In this document: in pieces, positions 9,099 through 17,244 of the stretch
Layout of the letters: every line of letters begins with the position of its first letter
How positions within the stretch are numbered: position 1 is the first letter of the stretch
DNA from: Saccoglossus kowalevskii
Taxonomy: Eukaryota > Hemichordata > Enteropneusta > Harrimaniidae
Assembly: GCF_000003605.2 (NCBI RefSeq)
Contig: NW_003142809.1
Span: forward strand, 184,907 to 202,242
Direction: 5' to 3'
Length of the DNA: 17,336 nucleotides
Program-made: the position numbers and the translations under genes
The notes under the pieces: model-generated
Seen by the model: the letters and a program-made list of their open reading frames with translations, nothing else
The model's database searches: none
What the model was told of the DNA's origin: nothing

Positions 9099-12000
9099 TT
9101 AGTCGTGCACGCCACACATACGTCCTTGAAATAGTACTGTACTCTTGTATTGTTTACACAGCTATTTTTATATAATTTATGCATTGGATTTTAATGTTTG
9201 CGTGACTCCTGTTTCTTTGCCATTCCAATATCTGTGGGTACGTCGTGGCACGTAATTGCGAGTAATGACCATTCATGTTGTCTCGCAATCTAGGCGCTGA
9301 TGTGAATGCAATAGACGGCCGGGGACTAACCCCAATACAGCTCGCAGCGTTGACAAGAAAACTCGATGCCATAGAAGTCTTGGTGCGCCAAAAGGGTATT
9401 GTTCGGAACCATTTATACTCGCATCAGCAGACAATGTATCATACCGCTGTGAAATCCAACTATGCTGACGTAATACGGGCCCTCGGTTCATGCAGCGCCA
9501 TCAACGACAAAGATGCGTCAGGATTTACTGCCCTGTACCTTGCTGCTCGTGCTAAGCATATTGATGTGATGCAAGCTCTTATGCAATGTGGTGCCGATCC
9601 CATGATTCGCTGCGGGGAACGAGATGAAACGCCATTAGAACAGTTGTACATGAAATCTCGACCAGTAAGTTATCTATTGAAGCCCCACCCAAGCTTTGAA
9701 ACATCGAAATAAAAAAAACAGGTGACATGACAGATGAACACATGTTAAAATCACTCACACCATTCCAGACATAACAAAAATGAGCTCGACCAAATCATAT
9801 CCAGAGAATTTATATTTTCTGGCTCAAAAACATTGAGTGAAATTAAAATCAGCTTACAAATCATTGTTAAATCAGTATATTTAAATACCATGCAAATTGT
9901 GACCATTTGTTTATTTTCTTTCTTAATTTTATGTATTTTGTTATTTTCAACTTTTTATTTGGGGAATCTGATATGGGATATATATGTATATGTTTTTTTC
10001 CCAACTCTACAGTTTATATGATAAGGACGTGTACGCTCAACGCAACTATTTAAACACGTGTGACTTGATAGGACTCTATTCAACCTAATGTAACAGTAGA
10101 AATAAATTTGAAAACAAACTACGCATGTGCGGATAACGTCTTTAATGCTTGACATTTTTGTTCATTATTATGGTAGAATGATGACATCATAAGCGACATA
10201 AGTATCGCTGAGATTCTGACGTCAGAGGAAGCTATTATCGGAAGCCCGAGGCCGATTGAAACTGCACTACACGCGGCAACCATATTCAAGAAAGTTTCAA
10301 AAACAACAGAGGTTTGTAGAGTAATCGTGATGTTTGTTTTCCTTCCGTATTATCAAAACATACATTTGCTGGAGTATATTCGTTGGCACTCCACAAATAA
10401 TAGTGATGTAATTTCATTTTATCATCACTTGCGGCATGTTACACAGTATTTTCGCTATTATATATGTTGAGTACTATAACAATATAATAATGTTTTCCAC
10501 TTTAAGGCTAGAATGACTTTGTTAATACATTTATTGTATTTCAGAATATGGCAAACGACTTCAGAGAGATCTCCGATCACCTTGACGAACTAGCAGCAAG
10601 ACTTATGAGCTCATGCCATGGATTTAAAACCGCTGCTATACTGCTCAAAGAAAATGATGAACGACTTTTGAAATATGCAGTAGACTATCGGCATAAGAAA
10701 GTAAGAATGTCCAATCTCATTATCTCATATGTTTTTATGCGCATGCTCCAAAAGTAGCAAGTACATATTTACATTTTGATCCGTTGAGATTTAAGGCGTG
10801 AAAACCATACCTGCAAATCATACTACAACACCAGAGATATTTATTATACAAATGTATTGACCAAAACGCATCTCCAAAAATATATGTTCCACTCGTCCTT
10901 AGAAAAACAAAAGACTTACCAAAAAACAAACTTGTCAAATTGACCAGAAATTTGTTTGGGCAGGGAGTTGGTGGATGTAATAGACCATTCAGATAGTCGG
11001 AAATGTCACACTGAAACATGTAAATTGCATGTCCCATCCTTCATTAAAATAATGTATATATATTAGTTTAACTCTTTCTATATTCTTCTAATATCGTGCT
11101 TTAGGTCTCTTAGTGAAGGACTGTTCGCCAGTGTTGATGTATGTAACATTTTCAAGCGTTAACCTGGTTGGTGTAGTCATCTCTGGTACTGGGGCGGCAT
11201 TTTCCCATGACTATCATAACCAAATTGAGACACCCACTTATGACTTTGCTATGTCCCCCATTACAGTGTTATTTCATTTTGAATAGAGGAATTTATTTTT
11301 CATTTACACATTCAAGCATAATTGGCTATTAACAGATTCTGTTTAACATGAGAAATCCAATGCTTGCTAAACTGTGCCATCGTGGTCATGAGCTGTCGGT
11401 AACCGAAGCTATCCATGAGGTGCCATTCGCCCTCTCCCCATTTACAATATAAATCATGTTATTGTGATTTTTTTTTTAAATTCGACTTCAAAAATGAGCA
11501 TTCATCTCTTGTATGTTTCAGTTCATCTCGTCTGGTCACGTGCAACATTACCTTCGCGAAGTATGGTATGGTAAAGTCTACGAGATCTACCACACGCCTT
11601 ACCATCCATCAGTCTGGGGCCTTGTTATTGTGTACATAATGGCACCGGTGTTACTGATCCTGATATTACTAATATCCCCATTTGTCTACTGCTACCACTG
11701 GGTTATCGAGAGCTGCAACGACAACAAAGCTAAGTCGAGTGTGGAAGACGCAGCTGACTCGTCCAAGTCCGAATCCAAGTATTCGTCTGTGCTCCATGCA
11801 ATGCTATCTAAACAGAATGCTCTCATCGGTTTGGTGAACCTCTGTAATAACTCGCCATACGTTAAGTTCTATTCCAGTCTGGCATCCTACATCATGTTCC
11901 TGATTTTACTGGTTTTGAAATGCGTCACCGTCAGTGTTGTTACTGATGATTCTGTGGACGTGGTAGACATTCTTCTTCTCATATTTATAGTGGGATATTT

Positions 12001-15000
12001 GTTAGAAGAGATACAGCAATACTCCGAAGAGAAGTCATTGATGAGCTATCTACGTAGCCCAGGAAATGCATTTGATGTCATTTTAATATGTTCTCAGTTT
12101 ATTATCAATGTCATGGACTTTGTCGTCACGGCTGGTGCAACCGAGTCCAAAGCTGTAAACGAAGCAATTGATATTTCTATCGCTTTTTTAACTTTAGTGG
12201 CTCATGTAAGGTAGGTGAATATGGTCCCAGCTACATTAACGCTCACCATATGACATGATTGGGTAATACACGGCCACATGGTGATATTGCATGACATTGC
12301 TTTCGTTACTATATGTTCAATACACGTTACCACATAAATATGTGTTTGTTTGTTACAGGGTTCTTTACTATCTCCAAGTAAGCAGTCTCCTTGGCCCACT
12401 TCAGTTGTCATTTTTTTCGATGTTCAGTGATGTGATCAAATTGATCGCCATCTTGGTTGTTGAATTGGTGGCATTCAGTATTGCCAGTCAACAGGTACAA
12501 ATCAACATCTAAATAACAATCATTATTTTAGAGATCGTAGATGCAAATAGCCGCCGATGATGAGAGAAAATTGAACATTATTTCTTTCTCGCGCTCAACG
12601 AGATCCCGGCGGCCTCTAAGGTCTATAGATCCTTTGCATGTTTTTGGTGCACGCGATATTCTGTTAGAGTGCGCCACCAACTGTTCAAGACTTCGTCGTT
12701 CATATAGACGAAATAACAAGTGGGTTACAACCTGTATACGATATCTCAAGTAGTGATGGCATTTATATATTCATTACCAGACAAGCTGCGAACGAGGTTG
12801 AATGAAATGGTCAATTGTATGACGTAAACAAATACCATAGTAAGGCCAGGAAAACAAATTCTATGTTACTCGTGATTTTTTTTTTTTTTTTTTTTTGAAT
12901 ACTGAGCTGAAATGGGGGGAATTTGAGACAACTGCGAGTACAAGCGCATTTGGAATGCTTTAGAAGAAAAAAAAAACGTCCGAGGCGCATAGTTCAAAAT
13001 GATGCGCGCGGAAACGAGAAACTGAGATATTTTTTTTCGCAGCCTAAATATTATTATCACATCGTATATCGTAAATACCATTGTCATAACAATATTTGAT
13101 ATGATATGATTTATGTAACATTGTCACAGGTGTACGCTGTTGGTGTAGGGATTTTGAACTCTGACATCACCTTTCTGGACGGATCCACTGACATAAGTGC
13201 TACGGTTCAAGGTCAAACGTAATGTAACTTTGTATTTAATGTTCTTAGCTCGTTCACACTGACTATCCTTTTCGATACGCTAATTATTCTTCGTTGTTGC
13301 CTTATTTTATCACTTATACGGTTATATGTACGTGTTACCTGTTCTCACATGGGAATTTTATTTTAAGGCGGGAGGGTCGTCACCTACGCACGCGCGGGAA
13401 ATGAGTCCAAAGCGAGGATAACAACACACGCTAAGAACATATATTTAACAAACTGGACAGTTCGCCGCTGTCTAGTATTTAAGTACCAGTGCAATGTAGT
13501 CCCCGTCGGACGTAGTTCGAACAGTATCTTCTGTTTCCCGATGTCATTTCTCGCGAGAATGCAATTGTGTTTGAATCGTGATCTGGTATATAAGCATTAC
13601 ATGATTGTATGCATGTTGCCCCGGTTGTTTTGGTATTTGAGTGGAATTTAGCTGACAGGCAGTTGTTTCCGTCAAAAAGTCACAAAAATGTCATGTCATC
13701 AACTGTTTCTTCGGTGTGTATGCCTAGGCCATTTTTTTCAAACTTGATATGAACTTCATACATGATGACACTGATGCATATATGTAGTTTAGTGACATGG
13801 TTTCAAAAAAGCGGACTGGTGCCATGTTGGTTTTATCGTCAAGTATCCTACTCAATTTTTTTGACAGTTTGTGGCAGATTTGTTTAAATTTCGTACAAAG
13901 ACAAGACATAACGTTTTTGTTTTTCTATTCATGCCAATGTGGTTCGTTTTTTAATGACATTTCCATGACATCATTCCCCCGTTATGTTATCAAATCCAAA
14001 TAAAGACGAATAGAAATGTAGTCTGCGTAATTGACAATTCACAATGTATTGTATGATTTGGCCCTGAAACATGAATACTAATTCATTATGTAATATACAT
14101 TGCTTAGGTTGTTTTACCACATGGAGCAATTGTTTTGGAGTTTATTTGGTCTACAGGAGCTTGAAGACTTCTCTTCGCCAATTCATTCTGTTGATACCGC
14201 TGCCAAGTTGCTTGTCGGCTTGTACGATCTGTTGGCCGTTATTGTGCTGTTAAATATGCTGATAGCCCAAATAAGTGACACATACAATCGGATAGAGGTA
14301 GGTAAAAGTCATATTTATCGTACTGATTGCATCATTTCACGAAAACAGCGATATGGTGATTGGGATGCGTTACAGTGAAGTGCAGATATTACACAACTAT
14401 TAAAGGGCGGTGGTTGTCGCGCTACGCATGTGCGACTTTTGTCACAAACAGTGTTGATAAACATTGACTTTTCCATAATCCAATGCGCTCTTCTACTGGA
14501 AATCACAAGTATGAGGTTTGACCTGGGCGCGACTTGCACTAATTACAGCCGACGACTCATTCGATACCTTCCAATCACCTACAAAAATACGTAAATAAAG
14601 CTTGGTGACGTCTCGGTTTGTACTCGTTGATCTGCGCAACAGTCGCAGTTGCCATCTTTGTTTATATGAGACCCATACATGCGTGGCGCGACGACTACCA
14701 CCCTTTAATCTATGTGATTGTTTTCTGTTTTACAGGCTAGTTCCGGCGAAACTTATAACTTTGCCAGAGCAGAGCAGATATTAGAATTCCGTGACCATTC
14801 CGATGCTCCTGTGCCATTCAATATCGTTCTTTGCATCGTTCGTGGAGCTAAATGTTTGTGCAAAAAGTCTACAGCGACTGAAGTAAACATATTTTTTTTT
14901 TTATATAGTGATGATTTATTGGATACTTTGAATTAATTTCGTAACATGCCTTTGACAAAGGGTATTTCAGGTTAAAGGGTTAACATTGTATATTTACCAA

Positions 15001-16360
15001 TGGGGGCATCCTGATTAAAGACCGTGTGATTGTTTGAAGATTAAAGCGGGGGGCGTCACCTGCGCACGCGCGGGAATTGAGTCCCAGACGATGATAACAG
15101 CACACGCTAAAAACGCAAAGGCTCATGGGTAGACGTTTGTCTGTAAACATTGACACCATTGACGCTGCAGTTCGGCGTCTTCTACACCGATCTGACGCAT
15201 ATCGCGCAAGGGGTGCCGGGAGTTTGTTCGAAATTTCGAACGTTTCGAAGTCAATTGTCGATTGCCACGTATTTTACGGATATATTAAATCTTTTCAGAG
15301 ACCTGTTTACTAAATAATGATAAATGAAACTTAGAAAACTTGTAAGAACAAACTGGGCCCAAATTGCGCAAATTGCAATAAGTTTACGCTGCTAGAGTCT
15401 GGTTCGGATGGAGTTCTATGCGTGATTTTATTGCGCTCAAGGACGTTCATTTTCGAACTAGTTGAAACCGGAAATAAGGCAACTACTTTCGAACTTCAAA
15501 CACAAATTTGATTATCGTTATTATGTGTTAGTTTCTGTTGTTTCAAAGATTGAATTATGTATGACTATAATATTTCACTCTATAAACAATATTTCACTAA
15601 AATATGTGTTTCAAAGACAACCCAAATTGTAAAAAGCAATATCAAGTTCCGCGTATAAACACTGTTGTAAAGAGGCGGCGGAGCGGAATTTTAGCCAAAA
15701 TCGGCTAGTAAGGCGTCATATGACACAGGTTTGTGCTGGGACAGCGCTTCCGGTGACGACACAACGCATTGACACGCTATGACCATCGGACGCATGCGCA
15801 GGTGACAACTCCCCCGCTTTGAATAGGATAGATATAAAGCAAATAAACCGTTGTGATTGGCATATTTAATGATAACGTTTAAATGATATGCCGTAATGTT
15901 CCCATCATCCCAGAAGTTGTTATTGTTGCTCAATGTACTTTTCTTGCAGGATGGCCAGACACATCAGGAATCTTCACACAGAAATGAATTTGATTTTGGA
16001 CTTGAAGACCTTCCCCAGGTAGAGAATGATACATCAGCGAGGTCATCTATAGCCGAGTCTATTGCCGAGTCTTTCGTTGACGTGATCAAAACAGAACTGA
16101 AGCTCAAAACTTCGACTGACATCTACAAGGAGATCAAGACGGAGTACGAAAGGATGGAGCTGGATGAGAAACATGAAAATATCGAGCATGTACAGACCGA
16201 TCTGATTGGCGAGGGGACACGACTTGAAAACAAACTGGCGGAAATGACGTCAGCGCTGACCGTCATGCAGTCGTCCTCTCGTGACATGATTAGTGCTTTA
16301 GAGAACGATTGCTACAATATCAGTTTACTGGTTTCACGGCTCATGGAGTCTGAAGTGTGA
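8609..16360 (+). CDS. TRPC-like ankyrin-repeat cation channel, 10 exons, 919 aa
   Basis: Predicted product is a six-transmembrane, plasma-membrane cation channel of the canonical TRP (TRPC) family; such channels are tetramers, usually opened downstream of phospholipase C. Exons are 8609-9044, 9294-9664, 10177-10311, 10545-10700, 11522-12210, 12359-12494, 13130-13218, 14108-14297, 14736-14882 and 15950-16360; all introns are GT-AG and phases match throughout. Domains: ankyrin repeats 12-260; TRPC linker (TRP_2-like) about 290-380; pre-S1 396-423; S1 478-502; S2 511-530; S3 548-569; S4 about 579-604 followed by LGPLQ; S5 618-640; pore with LFW at 679-681; S6 709-731 containing VLLNMLIA; TRP-box-like TYNFAR 740-745; PVPFNI 759-764; coiled coil near the end. 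The length fits TRPC proteins. The ATG is the first after an in-frame stop at 8537 and sits in the context CACAATGG. Family assignment is strong; the subfamily is unresolved and no gene symbol is justified. Confidence 0.93.
9052..9100. repeat. (TTTA)n microsatellite in intron 1
   Basis: About eleven near-perfect TTTA units begin a few bases after the exon 1 donor GTAAAT. Intron 1 is only 249 bp, so the repeat makes up about a fifth of it. Confidence 0.95.
9294..9664 (+). CDS. Exon 2: ankyrin repeats 4-7
   Basis: This exon encodes the rest of codon 146 through residue 269. The acceptor is ATCTAG at 9288-9293 and the donor is a consensus GTAAGT at 9665. It contains repeats at about 154-180 (TPIQLAA), 192-220 (MYHTAV) and 222-250 (TALYLAA ... 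CGADP), then the beginning of a further partial repeat (ETPLEQL). An ATG at 9275 lies before the acceptor inside intron 1 and is not used. These repeats are closer to the ankyrin consensus than the divergent ones usual in TRPC proteins. Confidence 0.9.
10177..10311 (+). CDS. Exon 3: linker between ankyrin repeats and TRPC domain
   Basis: This exon encodes residues 270-314 in phase 0 at both ends. The acceptor is TATGGTAG at 10169-10176, preceded by a pyrimidine-rich stretch; the donor GTTTGT at 10312 is less typical. The tail PIETALHAATIFKKVSKTTE followed by exon 4's NDFREIS matches the TRPC pattern of DPI..A......K..E..F(K)N(D/E)...LS. A second in-frame AG at 10211-10212 would give a form 12 residues shorter, but it lacks a pyrimidine tract. 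Confidence 0.75.
10545..10700 (+). CDS. Exon 4: TRPC linker (TRP_2-like) domain
   Basis: This exon encodes residues 315-366. The acceptor TTTCAG and donor AAA|GTAAGA are both strong, and the phase is 0 on both sides. NDFREISDHLDELAARLMSSC followed by LLKYAVDYRHKK, running into exon 5's FISSGHVQHYLREVWYG, follows the TRPC block in which a helix ending in a conserved Cys is followed by a KYxQKxFVAHPNCQQLLxxIWY-type motif. This block is the best single evidence for TRPC rather than TRPA, TRPN or TRPV. Confidence 0.9.
10701..11521. other. Intron 4, no further features
   Basis: This 821-bp intron runs from GTAAGA to TTTCAG. It holds no recognised repeat or exon. Short frames on both strands show no family resemblance. 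Confidence 0.6.
11522..12210 (+). CDS. Exon 5: pre-S1 elbow, S1, S2, S3 and start of S4
   Basis: The largest exon, encoding residues 367-595 plus two bases of Arg596. A hydrophobic pre-S1 segment (396-423) ends in ISPF, as in other TRPCs. A hydrophilic Ser/Lys/Asp-rich stretch (about 426-458) follows. S1 begins SPYVKFYSSLASYIMFL, close to the TRPC S1. S2 ends in EEIQQ and S3 begins NAFD; together they place E529, Q532, N548 and D551 at the positions of the TRPC4/5 Ca2+ site. The donor is GTAAG|GTAGGT. The ATG at 11513 is upstream of the acceptor and is intronic. Confidence 0.92.
12359..12494 (+). CDS. Exon 6: end of S4, S4-S5 linker and S5
   Basis: This exon encodes residues 596 (split codon) to 641. 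The acceptor is TGTTACAG and the donor is CAG|GTACAA. RVLYYLQVSSLLGPLQLSFF matches the TRPC S4-S5 linker, where LGPLQ is near-invariant. S5 (DVIKLIAILVVELVAFSIA) follows at about 620-638. Neither junction breaks the frame. Confidence 0.92.
12876..12896. repeat. T21 homopolymer in intron 6
   Basis: Uninterrupted run of 21 T in intron 6. It could be the poly(A) end of a minus-strand retroposon, but I recognise no element body at higher coordinates. The rest of this 635-bp intron holds nothing I can name. Confidence 0.8.
13130..13218 (+). CDS. Exon 7: pore turret
   Basis: Short exon encoding residues 642-670 plus two bases of Thr671. The acceptor is GTCACAG. Two donors are close together: GTCAAA at 13212 leaves the wrong phase, while GTAATG at 13219 leaves phase 2 and joins to exon 8 to give QGQTLFYHMEQLFW, in line with TRPC pore helices. 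The second is therefore chosen. The segment has no cysteine, unlike TRPC4/5, which have a disulfide here. As this is the least conserved part of the channel, the exon rests on phase and context more than on similarity. Confidence 0.75.
13367..13982. mobile_element. Related TTAA-associated element, intron 7; right end uncertain
   Basis: Preceded by TTAA (13363-13366). The first 70 or so bases match the left end of the intron 9 element (blocks CACGCGCGGGAA, GAGTCC, ATAACA, CACACGCTAA). The interior then diverges. A degenerate inverted counterpart, GACATCATTCCCCCG at about 13966-13980, may be the right end, which would make the element about 616 bp. The left end is well supported; the right end is tentative. 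Confidence 0.5.
14108..14297 (+). CDS. Exon 8: pore helix, selectivity filter and S6
   Basis: This exon encodes residues 671 (split codon) to 734. The acceptor is GCTTAG and the donor is GAG|GTAGGT. LFWSLFGL (679-686) is the TRPC pore signature, including the LFW triplet of the pore helix. S6 is VIVLLNMLIAQISDTYNRIE, matching TRPC S6 (VVVLLNMLIAM plus polar residues and Y). The outer loop between the filter and S6 (ELEDFSSPIHSVDTAA) is acidic at its start, as expected for a cation vestibule. Confidence 0.95.
14404..14704. mobile_element. TTAA-flanked inverted-repeat element (MITE), copy 1, intron 8
   Basis: 301-bp non-coding element. The left end AGGGCGGTGGTTGTCGCGC is matched, inverted, by the right end (reverse complement AGGGTGGTAGTCGTCGCGC), with similarity extending about 28 bp. 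TTAA lies directly outside both ends (14400-14403 and 14705-14708), as expected for a TTAA target duplication. The interior is shared with copy 2 (for example TGATAAACATTGA, GAGACCCATA). A TTAA target suggests piggyBac-type mobilisation, but the ends start AGGG rather than CCC, so that is an inference. Confidence 0.85.
14736..14882 (+). CDS. Exon 9: TRP helix and PVPFNI segment
   Basis: This exon encodes residues 735-783, phase 0 at both ends. The acceptor is TTTTACAG and the donor is GAA|GTAAAC. TYNFAR (740-745) sits where TRPCs have EWKFAR, and APVPFNIV follows at the position of the second TRP box (LPPPFN). A basic/cysteine-rich run (RGAKCLCKK) comes next. The acceptor lies 27 bp after the right TTAA of an inverted-repeat element, so its pyrimidine tract is squeezed into unique sequence between the two. 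Confidence 0.9.
15045..15818. mobile_element. Longer TTAA-flanked inverted-repeat element, intron 9
   Basis: 774-bp element occupying most of intron 9. The left end AGCGGGGGGCGTCACCTGCG is matched by the inverted right end (reverse complement AGCGGGGGAGTTGTCACCTG). It is flanked by TTAA (15041-15044) and TTGA (15819-15822). The interior has no recognisable transposase. Its terminal sequence is distantly like that of the 300-bp elements (CTGCGCAYGYGCG), suggesting a shared or related mobilising enzyme. Confidence 0.7.
15950..16360 (+). CDS. Exon 10: C-terminal coiled coil and stop codon
   Basis: This exon encodes residues 784-919, with stop TGA at 16358-16360. The acceptor CTTGCAG follows a pyrimidine-rich stretch and is in phase 0 with exon 9. 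The segment is hydrophilic, with a Glu/Lys-rich helical stretch (about 815-850) and a later heptad-like stretch (LENKLAEMTSALTVM ... ISALENDCYNISLL), suggesting a coiled coil of the sort that assembles TRPC tetramers. The last residues, ESEV, fit a class I PDZ ligand. I see no clear calmodulin/IP3-receptor binding helix. An ATG at 15896 lies upstream of the acceptor and is treated as intronic. Confidence 0.85.
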   Translation, partial: DGQTHQESSHRNEFDFGLEDLPQVENDTSARSSIAESIAESFVDVIKTELKLKTSTDIYKEIKTEYERMELDEKHENIEHVQTDLIGEGTRLENKLAEMTSALTVMQSSSRDMISALENDCYNISLLVSRLMESEV

Positions 16361-16447
16361 GACCTGTTGAACAGTTTGACGTCCGGGATTAAGCAACATT
16401 CGTTTCATCGTCAATACCAGGTAGTAAGGCCTGCAACAAATTCTGCC

Positions 16448-16492
16448 AACTTTTGTCACATTTTTACTGATTAAAAATGCTCGTCAAAAGTT
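16448..16492 (+). other. 3' UTR hairpin
   Basis: Two perfect 8-bp stems are stacked: AACTTTTG pairs with CAAAAGTT on the outside and CATTTTTA pairs with TAAAAATG inside. A 3/5-nt internal loop separates them and a 5-nt loop caps the structure. It lies about 90 bases after the stop codon, inside the predicted 3' UTR. It could be an RNA structure or the core of a small palindromic repeat. Confidence 0.6.
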
Positions 16493-16570
16493 ACAAATGT
16501 TATCCGAATGGCGTGTAGTAGTCAAATCGAAAACAATTACATAACCCATCAACTATTGCAAAACAACTAC

Positions 16571-16576
16571 AATAAA
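16571..16576 (+). terminator. Polyadenylation signal AATAAA
   Basis: Canonical AATAAA 211 bp after the channel stop codon, in the sense orientation. It is the first clear signal after the stop, so the 3' UTR is probably about 230 bases long. The cleavage site itself cannot be fixed from sequence. Confidence 0.6.
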
Positions 16577-16800
16577 CAAACGACCAACAAACTGCCATGA
16601 AATTGACAAGAGAATGACACGTGTAACTCAAGGGCTGTGGCGGAAATGAGGCATGACGGGAAATAACCAACTATTTATAACTTGTCGGCACACACGTATT
16701 TAGACTCGCAGCACGTGTAACGTGTACACTGTGTTTTTCTCCGCTGTAGTTCATAACAAATGAATGACATTGAAGTGTTCTGGGTTACGAATGTTTTTAA

Positions 16801-17100
16801 AGGGCGGCAGTCGTCGCGCCGCACATGTGCGACATTTGTGTTGATAAACATTGATTTTCCTATAATACAAAGCGCTTTTCTAATGAAATCACGAGTACGA
16901 GTTTTGTCTAAAAGCGCAACTAGCACTAATTACCGCAGGCGACTCCTTCGGTACTTTTCAAACACCAACAAATTACCTAATTAAACTTGGTAAGCTCTCA
17001 GTGTGTACTGGTTGGTTTGCACAACAGTCATATAATCGCCATCTTAGTTTTTATGAGACCCATATCTCGCACATGCGCGGCGCGACGACTCTACCGCCCT
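16801..17100. mobile_element. TTAA-flanked inverted-repeat element (MITE), copy 2
   Basis: 300-bp copy, collinear with copy 1 along its whole length. It is flanked by TTAA on the left (16797-16800) and TCAA on the right (17101-17104), a one-base decay of the duplication. The terminal repeats contain GTCGTCGCGC in both arms. It lies 3' of the channel gene's polyadenylation signal. Confidence 0.85.
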
Positions 17101-17244
17101 TCAATGTAAAATGATTGGTCTACAAGTATTGTTTTGTAGTAAAGTTGGTGAAAAATCGAAAATCACCTGTACATACATTACCCAAATCATAAATGACGTC
17201 ACACTCAATGATGGGTAATCATGGGTAACTTAATGACCGTTTAA

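Noticed and set aside
10735-11037. 100-codon minus-strand frame
   Set aside because: It lies wholly within intron 4 of the channel gene and matches nothing I recognise.
12528-12753. Overlapping frames on both strands, Arg-rich
   Set aside because: They lie inside intron 6; including them would break the S5-to-turret junction, which is well placed without them.
13205-13218. Alternative exon 7 donor CAAG|GTCAAA at 13212
   Set aside because: It leaves phase 1, which cannot join the phase 2 start of exon 8 without losing the pore frame.
15125-15313. 62-codon plus-strand frame
   Set aside because: It lies inside the 774-bp inverted-repeat element of intron 9, is too short for a transposase, and has no motif.
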